A DNA stretch of 6,015 bases from Prevotellaceae bacterium (GTDB taxonomy: Bacteria; Bacteroidota; Bacteroidia; Bacteroidales; UBA932). Shown here piece by piece: positions 1 through 5,592 of this stretch; the first letter of the stretch is position 1, and the number at the start of each line of letters is the position of its first letter. The translations under genes and the position numbers were made by a program. The stretch is from assembly GCA_031289385.1 (NCBI GenBank), contig JAITPP010000110.1, forward strand, positions 1 through 6,015, read 5' to 3'. Under the pieces are notes generated by a model. It was not told the DNA's origin. It saw only the letters and a program-made list of their open reading frames with translations, and did no database searches.

Positions 1-39
1 GTATTGGAGAAAAAATATGGTGGAATAAATAAAGTTTAA
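1..39 (+). other. Possible 3' tail of an upstream gene (frame undecided)
   Basis: All three forward frames are open from the window edge and stop at 26-28, 30-32 and 37-39, so any of them could be the last codons of a gene beginning outside the window. The longest reads VLEKKYGGINKV before TAA at 37-39. Nothing in these few residues identifies a family. A same-strand upstream gene would fit, because no convincing promoter is visible between 1 and 57 for the lipoprotein that follows. This is inference only. Confidence 0.2.
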
Positions 40-57
40 TTATTAAAAATTCAGAAT

Positions 58-597
58 ATGAAAAATATAATAAAAATAATGATATTATCGGTTTTTGCTG
101 CAACACTTTTTGTATCATGCAACGAAGAAGATAATTATGGAACTGATTTCTCGGTTCAGATATTAGCAGGCGAATGGGCTGTAACAACTCCTGAATCACT
201 TGTTGATTCTATTGGAGAAACATGGAGGCTCAGAACATCAAATACTGTTGATAATTCCAAGAACGCCTTACTTCTTACCGATGCTAAGAGTTTTTGGAAA
301 TTCATTGTAACCGTGCCTTTTGACTTGTCAAATACTTCATTCGGGCAAAACGATACGGTTGTAAATCAATATTACGATGTACATGATGAATCCCCTGTTA
401 TTGAGCCTTATGATATAGGCGTGATTGTAAAAAACGGCAAAGTAACGCCTCAGGCAATAACACTTCCTTCGGGCTGGAAAGCAGACAAAATATCATTCAC
501 AATTGCCTTTGGAAATGATAATTACACTGAATATAATATAGCAGGATACCGCATAAGCGGCTTTTTGGAAGATGCAGGCTATGTGTATCGCGAATGA
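58..597 (+). CDS. Small outer-membrane lipoprotein, lipid-binding/putative hydrolase-like (Lipid_bd type)
   Basis: A 179-residue secreted lipoprotein. The N-terminus is a lysine-bearing signal peptide (MKNIIK), a hydrophobic stretch to about residue 17, and the lipobox LFVSC, so Cys21 should be lipidated after signal peptidase II cleavage. The residues after the cysteine (NEED) are acidic, as in surface-export signals described for Bacteroidota lipoproteins. The mature part opens with VQILAGEWAVT (33-43), then LRTSNT (58-63) and FWKFIVTVPFD (79-89), and ends with GYRISGFLED (163-172). From memory this order (GEW, TxNT, FWxFK/FxV, GYRxxGF) matches the Bacteroidota family Pfam calls Lipid_bd (PF12888), usually 150-200 residues and often encoded at the end of SusC/SusD-type operons. 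The biochemical function of that family is not established and I claim none. The ATG is preceded by an A/T-rich leader without Shine-Dalgarno. The gene ends in tandem in-frame stops TGA TAG and is followed by a strong terminator, so it is probably last in its operon. Confidence 0.8.
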   Translation: MKNIIKIMILSVFAATLFVSCNEEDNYGTDFSVQILAGEWAVTTPESLVDSIGETWRLRTSNTVDNSKNALLLTDAKSFWKFIVTVPFDLSNTSFGQNDTVVNQYYDVHDESPVIEPYDIGVIVKNGKVTPQAITLPSGWKADKISFTIAFGNDNYTEYNIAGYRISGFLEDAGYVYRE

Positions 598-631
598 TAG
601 AAAGCGCAATTAAACTATAATTACGATAATC

Positions 632-671
632 AATAAAGAGGTTGTCTAATTTTTTAGACAACCTCTTTATT
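632..671. terminator. Bidirectional intrinsic terminator
   Basis: AATAAAGAGGTTGTCT (632-647) and AGACAACCTCTTTATT (656-671) are perfect 16-bp complements. Positions 648-649 and 654-655 can extend the stem to 18 bp with a TTTT loop. The hairpin has a GC-containing centre, with A-rich sequence on the left flank and T-rich on the right. It lies between the convergent lipoprotein genes, 35 bp after the stop of one and 70 bp after the stop of the other, so the same structure can stop transcription from both sides. Confidence 0.88.
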
Positions 672-741
672 ATCTTTAAACAGTGATAGAAATTTTTATG
701 CTACAAAATCAAATAGAAAAGAATGTGGTATATAATTTTAA

Positions 742-1773
742 TTAATGTTTCACAACATCTATTGAAGTTATTTCGGCATTGTGAGCACCATTGGTTAATT
801 TTACTTCCGAACCGTTTTTCCAATATTTTGCGATAAATATATTGTTGTCTTCTTCAATTCCTGCGGCGTAAATATCGTTATCAATAACAGCAATCGAATA
901 TAAACGGGTTTGTTTTGTTCCATCCGATAGTCTATTTGCTGTGTCATTCATCCAATAAGTAGCGGTAATTTTATTGTTATTAGATTCGTATCCTGCTATA
1001 TATATATTATTATTTGATATTGTAATATGCCGTGCGAATGCAATTTTAGCATTTGAAAGATTTATTTCTGTTCCGTTTCTCCAATATTTGGCAGTAGATT
1101 TCATATTTTCCATATTATAGCCGACAATATGCACATCATTATCAACAACAAAAATAGATTCAGCAACAGCATAAGAAGGTGATTGTAAATTATTGGAAAG
1201 AATTACTTCGTTTCCATTTTTCCAATATTTAGCTACGGTAGCAACATTATTAGTTTCATTTCCTGCAACGTAAATGTCGTTATTTACAACTGCAATAGAA
1301 GATGCGGATGCACTATTTAATCCATTGGATAAATTTACTCCTACGTTATTTTTCCAATATTTTGCCACATAATTACTTCCATTAAATTCATCACCTGCTA
1401 CATATACATCTCCGTTTACTACTTTAATTGAGCGAGCATACGAACTTTGCTGCCCATTGGTTAAATTTACTTCTGTTCCATTTTTCCAATACTTGGCAAC
1501 ATATACATTTCCATTAAATTCCTGTCCTGCAACGTAAACATCATTATCAACAACTGTAATAGACGTTGCATAAGCATAATTATTCCCGTTGGTAAGGTTA
1601 ATGGCAACACCGTTTTTCCAATATTTTGCAACGGGTATATCATGTTCGTTGTCTTTGTACCCTGCCACATAAATGTCTTCTTTTGCTGTTGGTTGCGGAT
1701 TATCGCTATCGCACGAAACAACAAAGGTTGCGAATATAAATATTAAAGTTAAAAATATTAATTTTTGTTTCAT
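742..1773 (-). CDS. Seven-repeat lipoprotein, predicted seven-bladed beta-propeller
   Basis: A 343-residue lipoprotein. I start it at the ATG at 1773 (MKQKLIFLTL), which gives a normal signal peptide with lipobox FVVSC (Cys21). The frame stays open to 1911, but that would put 46 odd residues before the signal peptide and place the start upstream of the promoter at 1825-1855. After a short linker, residues 33-343 are seven tandem repeats (33-77, 78-121, 122-165, 166-212, 213-255, 256-299, 300-343). Each follows D(I/V)YVAG - variable - VAKYWKNG - V.L.NG - A.SI.VV.N. Repeats 5 and 6 are the most diverged. A 43-47-residue beta-rich unit repeated exactly seven times suggests a closed seven-bladed propeller facing the outside or the periplasm. 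Similar YVAG/KYWKNG repeat proteins are, as I recall, common hypothetical lipoproteins in Bacteroidota, with no known function. No catalytic motif is visible, so binding or surface display is the likeliest role. The gene is alone, convergent with the lipoprotein before it, and looks more AT-rich than the ClC and HD genes. Confidence 0.85.
   Translation of the reverse strand: MKQKLIFLTLIFIFATFVVSCDSDNPQPTAKEDIYVAGYKDNEHDIPVAKYWKNGVAINLTNGNNYAYATSITVVDNDVYVAGQEFNGNVYVAKYWKNGTEVNLTNGQQSSYARSIKVVNGDVYVAGDEFNGSNYVAKYWKNNVGVNLSNGLNSASASSIAVVNNDIYVAGNETNNVATVAKYWKNGNEVILSNNLQSPSYAVAESIFVVDNDVHIVGYNMENMKSTAKYWRNGTEINLSNAKIAFARHITISNNNIYIAGYESNNNKITATYWMNDTANRLSDGTKQTRLYSIAVIDNDIYAAGIEEDNNIFIAKYWKNGSEVKLTNGAHNAEITSIDVVKH
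745..1677 (-). repeat. Seven in-frame ~132-bp coding repeats
   Basis: These encode the seven protein repeats of the lipoprotein. Conservation is visible in the DNA as well: on the + strand the core TTTTTCCAATATTT or a close variant (encoding KYWKN) recurs near 816, 1076, 1215, 1348, 1481 and 1614. The copy expected near 950 is degraded to CATCCAATAAGTAGC. The spacing is a multiple of three, so copy loss or gain by recombination would keep the frame. The similarity suggests fairly recent internal duplication of repeats 1-3 and 7. Confidence 0.85.
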
Positions 1774-1824
1774 AATAGTATTAATTTTAGTTATACAATA
1801 ATAAAATAGATAAACAAATTTACG

Positions 1825-1855
1825 CAAAAATAAGTATTTTTTTACAATCAACAAA
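1825..1855 (-). promoter_or_regulatory. Bacteroidota-type promoter of the seven-repeat lipoprotein gene
   Basis: Read on the minus strand, TTTG (1855-1852) is followed by 19 bp and then TATTTTTG (1832-1825), matching the Bacteroidota -33 TTTG and -7 TAnnTTTG elements. Transcription would begin near 1818, leaving a leader of about 45 nt before the ATG at 1773. A second -7-like TAAATTTG (1822-1815) overlaps just downstream. The position supports the short start and argues against a start at 1911. Confidence 0.68.
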
Positions 1856-1929
1856 TAAATTTCTTTATAATATAGAACATTAAAATTGAATACCCCAAAA
1901 TATATTATCAACTTTATTTATGAAAGGAC

Positions 1930-1985
1930 AACTTACAACTTACGACTTACAACTTACGACTTATAACTGACAACTTACAACTGAC
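1930..1985. repeat. Eight-copy heptanucleotide tandem repeat (unit AACTTAC)
   Basis: Eight contiguous 7-bp units: AACTTAC, AACTTAC, GACTTAC, AACTTAC, GACTTAT, AACTGAC, AACTTAC, AACTGAC. It lies in the divergent intergenic region and ends 4 bp before the -33 box of the ClC gene. It is non-coding here. A change in copy number would not alter the spacing between the promoter boxes but would change the DNA just upstream of them. Confidence 0.9.
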
Positions 1986-1988
1986 ATC

Positions 1989-2018
1989 TTTGATATTAAA
2001 CAATTTTATATATTTTTG
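1989..2018 (+). promoter_or_regulatory. Bacteroidota-type promoter of the ClC channel gene
   Basis: TTTG (1989-1992), an 18-bp spacer and TATTTTTG (2011-2018) match the Bacteroidota -33/-7 consensus. The -7 box is followed by C, as in the three other -7 boxes in this window. The start of transcription would be near 2024, giving a very short leader of about 15 nt before the TTG start codon. Confidence 0.7.
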
Positions 2019-2030
2019 CATATTAATATT

Positions 2031-2042
2031 AGGATGTTTTGA
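2031..2042 (+). promoter_or_regulatory. Start region of the ClC gene: AGGA, two-codon ORF ATG-TTT-TGA, overlapping TTG start
   Basis: An in-frame TAG (2030-2032) blocks any upstream extension, and the first possible start in the ClC frame is TTG at 2039-2041. AGGA at 2031-2034 lies 4 nt before it and could act as a ribosome binding site. An ATG at 2034-2036 is out of frame and reads ATG TTT TGA, so its stop (2040-2042) overlaps the TTG start by two bases. One extra T in the T4 run would make ATG TTT TTG AAA, an ordinary ATG start. So this is a true TTG start, translational coupling to a mini-ORF, or a small indel. Confidence 0.5.
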
Positions 2043-3805
2043 AAAAAATAGCACAAAAATTAATAGACAAATTGCTGTCGCTTAGCGATAGAAAGGTGTT
2101 GGTAATTCTTGCTTTGATTGTAGGTTTTGCCAGCGGTTTGGCTGCCGTGTTGTTAAAACATACGATTATCGGCGTAAAGTTTCTTTTGACAAGTTGGTTC
2201 AATGCCGAATCGGGAAGTTTGCTTTATTTGGCATATCCGGGAATCGGTATTTTGATAACAATTATTTTTGTAAAATATTTTGTCAATGATAATATCAGTC
2301 ATGGAATTACGCGGGTTTTATATGCTATTTCGCGAAAAAAATCAAAATTAAAATCGCATAATTGTTATTCGTCAATCGTTGCAAGTTCGTTTACGATAGG
2401 ATTTGGCGGCTCGGTGGGGGCAGAAGCACCGATTGTGCTAACCGGCGCGGCTATTGGCTCTAACGTAGGACAGTATTTTCGGCAAAATTACAGAGTAATA
2501 ACATTGCTTATAGGTTGCGGCGCGGCAGGAGCGGTGGCGGGAATTTTCAAAGCTCCGCTTGCGGGAGTTGTGTTTACGCTCGAAATTTTGATGCTCGATT
2601 TAACGCTTTCGTCAATAATTCCACTTCTTATATCGTCGCTTGCGGCAACGTCTGTATCGTATCTTTTGCTGGGGCGCGATGTCGAATTTTTAAATATCAC
2701 AACAGAATTTGTGATGCAAAATACGCCGTTTTACATTGTTTTGGGTTTGGTTTGCGGAATTGTGGCGTTATATTTCACTCGTGCAACGCTTGCAATTGAA
2801 AATCGCTTGGCGAAAATATTAAAACCCTACAAAAGTTGGATTATAGGCTCTGTGGGGCTTGGCGTTTTGATATTTTTACTTCCACCGCTTTACGGCGAAG
2901 GCTACGGAATATTGTCGTCGCTGCTTACGGGCAATTCCGACCAAATATTTCAAGACAGTTTGTTTTATGCCTACAAAGATACGTTGTGGATAATGTTTGC
3001 ATATCTTGTGGCAATAATAATATTCAAAGTGGTAGCAATGGCTTTGACTAACGGCTGCGGCGGAATTGGCGGAACGTTTGGACCTACGCTTTTTATTGGC
3101 GGAATAACAGGATTTTTAATTGCGCGAATAATCAACACACTTGGCATTGCAAGCGTTCCCGAAGTAAATTTTACTCTTGTTGGAATGGGAGGGATGATGG
3201 CAGCCGTAATGCACGCGCCGCTTACAGCAATATTTTTAATTGCCGAAATCACTTGCGGTTACGATTTGTTTTTTCCACTAATGATTGCTTCGGTTTGCGC
3301 ATTTATCACCAACCGTTCGTTCGAACGACATTCGATATACACCCGCCGTCTTGCTTTGCGCGGCGAACTAATCACTCACAATAAAGACCAAGCGGCATTA
3401 ACGCTTTTGAATATTACCGATTTGATTGAAACCGACTTTGTAACCGTAAAACTAAACGATACGCTTGGCGATTTTGTAAAAACAATATCAATATCCAACC
3501 GAAATATTTTTCCTGTTACCGACGATAATAAAAAATTACTTGGCATAGTGTATTTAGACAGCGTGCGGCGAATAATGTTCGAGAGCAAACTTTACGAATC
3601 GGTTTATATTCGCGATTTCATGTTTGCAGTTCCCGCGACAATTCATATAAACGATGCGATGAACATAGTTATCAAGAAGTTTGAAGACACCAAAAAATGG
3701 AATCTGCCCGTAATTGATGAGAACGATATTTATCTCGGATTTTTATCAAAATCGCAAATACTTACCGCCTACCGCGACGTTATGGTTGAGGTTTCGGAAG
3801 AGTGA
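2039..3805 (+). CDS. ClC-family chloride channel/transporter with C-terminal CBS pair
   Basis: A 588-residue integral inner-membrane protein that moves chloride, or similar anions, across the cytoplasmic membrane. The membrane part spans about residues 20-425. Its ion-path motifs are ISHGIT (86-91, at the GSGIP position), GAEAP (127-131, the GREGP position, with gating glutamate E129), GTFGP (345-349, the GxFxP motif) and Y434 in HSIYTRRL (the central tyrosine of E. coli ClC-ec1). FKAPLAGVVFTLEIL (170-184) aligns with the ClC-ec1 segment carrying the internal proton glutamate E203, but the aligned residue is I183. That favours a channel or uncoupled transporter over a proton/chloride antiporter, though this rests on a by-eye alignment. 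Two CBS domains follow (about 455-515 and 520-582), likely cytoplasmic nucleotide-sensing regulators as in other ClC proteins. The SVGAEAPIVLTGAAIGSN segment is typical of Bacteroidota homologues. The TTG start leaves about 19 polar residues before the first helix, which is normal for the family. It is a single gene with its own promoter and no obvious terminator hairpin. Confidence 0.93.
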   Translation: MKKIAQKLIDKLLSLSDRKVLVILALIVGFASGLAAVLLKHTIIGVKFLLTSWFNAESGSLLYLAYPGIGILITIIFVKYFVNDNISHGITRVLYAISRKKSKLKSHNCYSSIVASSFTIGFGGSVGAEAPIVLTGAAIGSNVGQYFRQNYRVITLLIGCGAAGAVAGIFKAPLAGVVFTLEILMLDLTLSSIIPLLISSLAATSVSYLLLGRDVEFLNITTEFVMQNTPFYIVLGLVCGIVALYFTRATLAIENRLAKILKPYKSWIIGSVGLGVLIFLLPPLYGEGYGILSSLLTGNSDQIFQDSLFYAYKDTLWIMFAYLVAIIIFKVVAMALTNGCGGIGGTFGPTLFIGGITGFLIARIINTLGIASVPEVNFTLVGMGGMMAAVMHAPLTAIFLIAEITCGYDLFFPLMIASVCAFITNRSFERHSIYTRRLALRGELITHNKDQAALTLLNITDLIETDFVTVKLNDTLGDFVKTISISNRNIFPVTDDNKKLLGIVYLDSVRRIMFESKLYESVYIRDFMFAVPATIHINDAMNIVIKKFEDTKKWNLPVIDENDIYLGFLSKSQILTAYRDVMVEVSEE

Positions 3806-3810
3806 AACGA

Positions 3811-3865
3811 TTGATTTATTGATTTGTTGATTTGTTTTTTGTTTATTTGTTTGTTGTTGATTTGT
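3811..3865. repeat. Degenerate T/G-rich 7-8-bp repeat (TTGATTT-like)
   Basis: Directly after the ClC stop codon the sequence repeats TTGATTT/GTTGATTT and decays into GTTTATT and TGTTTGT before a final TTGATTTGT. The period is 7-8 bp, as in the other arrays here, but the copies are poorer. There is no hairpin, so it is not a recognisable intrinsic terminator for the ClC gene. Confidence 0.55.
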
Positions 3866-3872
3866 AAAAAGC

Positions 3873-3889
3873 ACGCAGATGACGCAGAT
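3873..3889. repeat. Direct repeat ACGCAGAT, 9-bp period
   Basis: ACGCAGAT occurs at 3873-3880 and again at 3882-3889, inside a G/C-containing island between two AT-rich arrays. Phrases of this kind (GACGCAGAT and relatives) recur, as I remember, in the intergenic regions of many Bacteroidota genomes. That recollection cannot be verified here. Confidence 0.45.
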
Positions 3890-3897
3890 AAAAACAA

Positions 3898-3990
3898 TTA
3901 CTGAATACGGAATTACTGAATACGGAATTACTGAATACTGAATACTGAATACGGAATTACTGAATACTGAATACTGAATACCAATTACTA
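3898..3990. repeat. Heptamer tandem array (units TACTGAA / TACGGAA)
   Basis: About a dozen units alternate between TACTGAA and TACGGAA. Several carry an extra T, giving TTACTGAA and an 8-bp step. The last copies decay to TACCAA and TTACTA. The final CTA is the stop codon (TAG, minus strand) of the HD-domain gene, so the array runs right up to and includes that gene's end. With the preceding T/G-rich array it fills the gap between the convergent ClC and HD genes. Confidence 0.9.
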
Positions 3991-5232
3991 TTTCCGACTA
4001 ATTTTACAATAACACAGCGAATATTTAGTTGTTGGTGCGGCAAAAACGGCGGCGGTGAGTATTGCCGAAACATTTGAAATATCAACAAGTGTTCCGTTGG
4101 GATAAAGTATTTTTATGTTTTCGCTTTTGGGTGTATATGCTTTGCTTGAAATGGTTTCGCAGCTTACAAAATAATCGACAAGAGTGTCGCTGATATTTAA
4201 ATGCGATTGGGTTTTTTGTCGTATTAATTCTATTTTTTCGGGATTAAACGGATTTTCCGAAAGTTCGCAGCGAAAAAGTTTGCGGTTTATAAGCATTTTG
4301 CAAAGTTGAGATAAAACAAAATCGGTGTGCAAACTCCATACTTTTATTGCCGATTCAATATCGCAATCGGTAAGATTTACAAAATGTTCGAGTGGCAGTT
4401 CGCCATCAATATATTTTATAAATTCGTCGAGAGTTACGGTTTTGTTTAAGAAAAATTGCAGGGCAGGGGTGGAGAAAAGTTTTTCGCCGTTATGCGAAAG
4501 TTCTTTTGCTCGGCGCAGGATATTAACAAGTATTTTTTCGGCTGCCAGCACTGTTTTGTGTAAATAAACCTGCCAATACATTAAATGCCGCGATATTAAA
4601 AATTTTTCGACAGAATAAATTCCTTTTGCTTCAACCACAAGTTCGTCGTCAACAACATTAAGCATTTTTATTATCCTGCCCAAGCCAATCATACCTTCGG
4701 CAACGCCTGAAAAAAAACTGTCGCGGCTGAGATAATCAAGCCTGTCGACATCCAACTGGCTCGAAACTAATTGATGCAGAAATTTTTTGTGATATGTATT
4801 GTTAAAAATCGCTATTGCCAAATACAAACGTCCGTTCAGTTGCATATTTATTTCGTGCATTAGTATAGACGAAATTTCTTCGTGTCCTACTTCTTCGTTT
4901 ATTATGCTGTGTTCAAGCGAATGGCTGAAAGGACCATGTCCAATATCGTGCAGAAGAATTGCGCAAATGGCGGCTTCGGCTTCTTCGTCGGTTATTTCGC
5001 AACCTTTCGAGCGCAAAACGTCAATTGCCTGCATCATTAGGCACATTGCTCCAAGCGCGTGTTGAAATCGGTTGTGGCAAGCACCGGGGTAAACTAAATA
5101 CGAAAGACTGAGTTGTTTAATATTGCGCAAGCGCTGAACGTAGCGATGCTCTATGAGTTCGGCAGCAAGATTTGTCGGTATGTTGATAAATCCGTGAACA
5201 GGGTCGTTTACTATTTTTTGTTTGTAATTCAT
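3988..5232 (-). CDS. HD-domain phosphohydrolase, SAMHD1/YwfO-like (probable dNTP triphosphohydrolase)
   Basis: A 414-residue soluble protein of the HD superfamily. The metal-site residues are all present: H58 in NRFQHALG, H95-D96 in LLHDIGHGPFSH, and D163 in DVDRLDYLSRD. These correspond to H167, H206-D207 and D311 of human SAMHD1. H104 and Y167 match the SAMHD1 active-site H215 and Y315. The start MNYKQKIVNDPVHGFI is the usual N-terminus of this family, which supports the ATG at 5232. Length fits bacterial members such as B. subtilis YwfO and E. faecalis EF1143, which hydrolyse dNTPs to deoxynucleosides and triphosphate. By analogy this protein would control nucleotide pools in the cytoplasm, but the true substrate is inferred. 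The C-terminal half (from about 210) is the less conserved helical region, ending in a small beta-like tail (ENIKILYPNGTLVDIS, 371-386). The gene is divergent from the DUF2723 gene. Its likely promoter lies about 260 bp upstream, beyond a block of repeats, and its stop codon lies at the edge of the downstream heptamer array. Confidence 0.9.
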   Translation of the reverse strand: MNYKQKIVNDPVHGFINIPTNLAAELIEHRYVQRLRNIKQLSLSYLVYPGACHNRFQHALGAMCLMMQAIDVLRSKGCEITDEEAEAAICAILLHDIGHGPFSHSLEHSIINEEVGHEEISSILMHEINMQLNGRLYLAIAIFNNTYHKKFLHQLVSSQLDVDRLDYLSRDSFFSGVAEGMIGLGRIIKMLNVVDDELVVEAKGIYSVEKFLISRHLMYWQVYLHKTVLAAEKILVNILRRAKELSHNGEKLFSTPALQFFLNKTVTLDEFIKYIDGELPLEHFVNLTDCDIESAIKVWSLHTDFVLSQLCKMLINRKLFRCELSENPFNPEKIELIRQKTQSHLNISDTLVDYFVSCETISSKAYTPKSENIKILYPNGTLVDISNVSAILTAAVFAAPTTKYSLCYCKISRK

Positions 5233-5250
5233 TGCTTATTTTTATTTAGT

Positions 5251-5339
5251 ATTCCGTAGTTCCGTATTCCGTTTTCCGTTGTTTGTTATTCTGTTTTCGT
5301 AATTCTTAATTTTTCAATTCTTCATTCTTAATTTATTCC
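5251..5339. repeat. Heptamer array, left part (ATTCCGT changing to AATTCTT)
   Basis: Units of 7 bp, with a few of 6 or 8: ATTCCGT, AGTTCCGT, ATTCCGT, TTTCCGT, then degraded copies, then AATTCTT, AATTTTTC, AATTCTT, CATTCTT. The first unit type is the exact reverse complement of ACGGAAT, the unit found downstream of the same HD gene at 3898-3990. It would lie in the 5' leader of the HD gene if the promoter at 5488-5495 is right. Confidence 0.8.
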
Positions 5340-5425
5340 GCCCCTAAATCCCCTAAAGGGGACTTTTTCTGCACTGCTTAAATTTTTCGCACTGCCCAAA
5401 CTCCCCCTTTAGGGGGCTGGGGGGC
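5340..5425. repeat. GC-rich palindromic element with two inverted arms (REP/REPIN-like)
   Basis: The left arm (5340-5366) reads GCCCC-TAAAT-CCCCTAAAGGGG-ACTTT. The reverse complement of the right arm (5398-5425) reads GCCCCCC-AGC-CCCCTAAAGGGGG-AGTTT. So the two arms are inverted copies of one unit, each with its own small palindrome CCCC-TAAA-GGGG. Between them are 31 bp containing GCACTGC twice (5371-5377 and 5389-5395). The G/C content contrasts sharply with the flanks. Nearly identical CCCCTAAAGGGG intergenic elements are, to my recollection, dispersed in many Bacteroidota genomes. The paired layout resembles REP doublets mobilised by RAYT transposases, though none is encoded here. Confidence 0.82.
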
Positions 5426-5474
5426 AATTCTTAATTCTTAATTCTTCACTCTTCATTCTTAATTCTCCACTCTC
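5426..5474. repeat. Heptamer array, right part (AATTCTT / CACTCTT)
   Basis: Seven perfect-length 7-bp units directly abut the palindromic element: AATTCTT three times, then CACTCTT, CATTCTT, AATTCTC and CACTCTC. The same AATTCTT/CATTCTT units stand on the left of the element, so the element divides one array. Beyond it a pyrimidine-rich run leads to the putative HD-gene promoter. Confidence 0.9.
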
Positions 5475-5487
5475 TTCTTTTTTTCTG

Positions 5488-5495
5488 CAAAAATA
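5488..5495 (-). promoter_or_regulatory. Putative -7 element for the HD-domain gene
   Basis: On the minus strand 5495-5488 reads TATTTTTG followed by C, identical to the -7 boxes of the two other genes in the window. No well-placed TTTG lies about 19 bp upstream, which lowers confidence. No TAnnTTTG is apparent closer to the gene on this strand. Use of this site would give a leader of about 250 nt containing the whole repeat block. Confidence 0.42.
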
Positions 5496-5547
5496 CACAA
5501 AAAAGCAATATAAATAATAATATAAATAGTAAATTCAATTATTTTAC

Positions 5548-5555
5548 TACCTTTG
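5548..5555 (+). promoter_or_regulatory. -7 element of the DUF2723 gene
   Basis: TACCTTTG matches the Bacteroidota TAnnTTTG box exactly and is followed by C. It lies 37 bp before the ATG at 5593, so transcription would start around 5561 with a leader of about 30 nt. No clear -33 TTTG is seen at the expected distance. It diverges from the putative HD-gene promoter about 50 bp away. Confidence 0.6.
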
Positions 5556-5592
5556 CAATCTAAATTTATGTATAAAGTAAACATAAGATAAT

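Noticed and set aside
1774..1911. N-terminal extension of the seven-repeat lipoprotein (46 more residues from an ATG at 1911)
   Set aside because: It would bury the signal peptide and lipobox inside the protein and place the start upstream of a good promoter at 1825-1855. The ATG at 1773 gives a normal lipoprotein.
2488..3588. Several 70-94-residue overlapping frames within the ClC gene on both strands
   Set aside because: They are shadows of the conserved ClC frame: low complexity, no start signals, no recognisable motifs.
2039..3805. Fluoride-exporting CLC-F
   Set aside because: The selectivity motif is GAEAP with a gating glutamate, CBS domains are present, and the leader is too short to hold a fluoride riboswitch.
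3806..3870. Terminator after the ClC gene
   Set aside because: The region is T-rich but I found no stem preceding it, so a factor-independent terminator cannot be supported.
3898..3990. CRISPR-like array
   Set aside because: The units are 7-8 bp with no spacers, far below CRISPR repeat length, and no cas genes are present.
3988..5232. Cas3-type HD nuclease or defence-related HD enzyme
   Set aside because: The motif order and the DVDRLDYLSRD segment match SAMHD1/YwfO-type dNTPases, and no helicase domain or defence neighbours are present.
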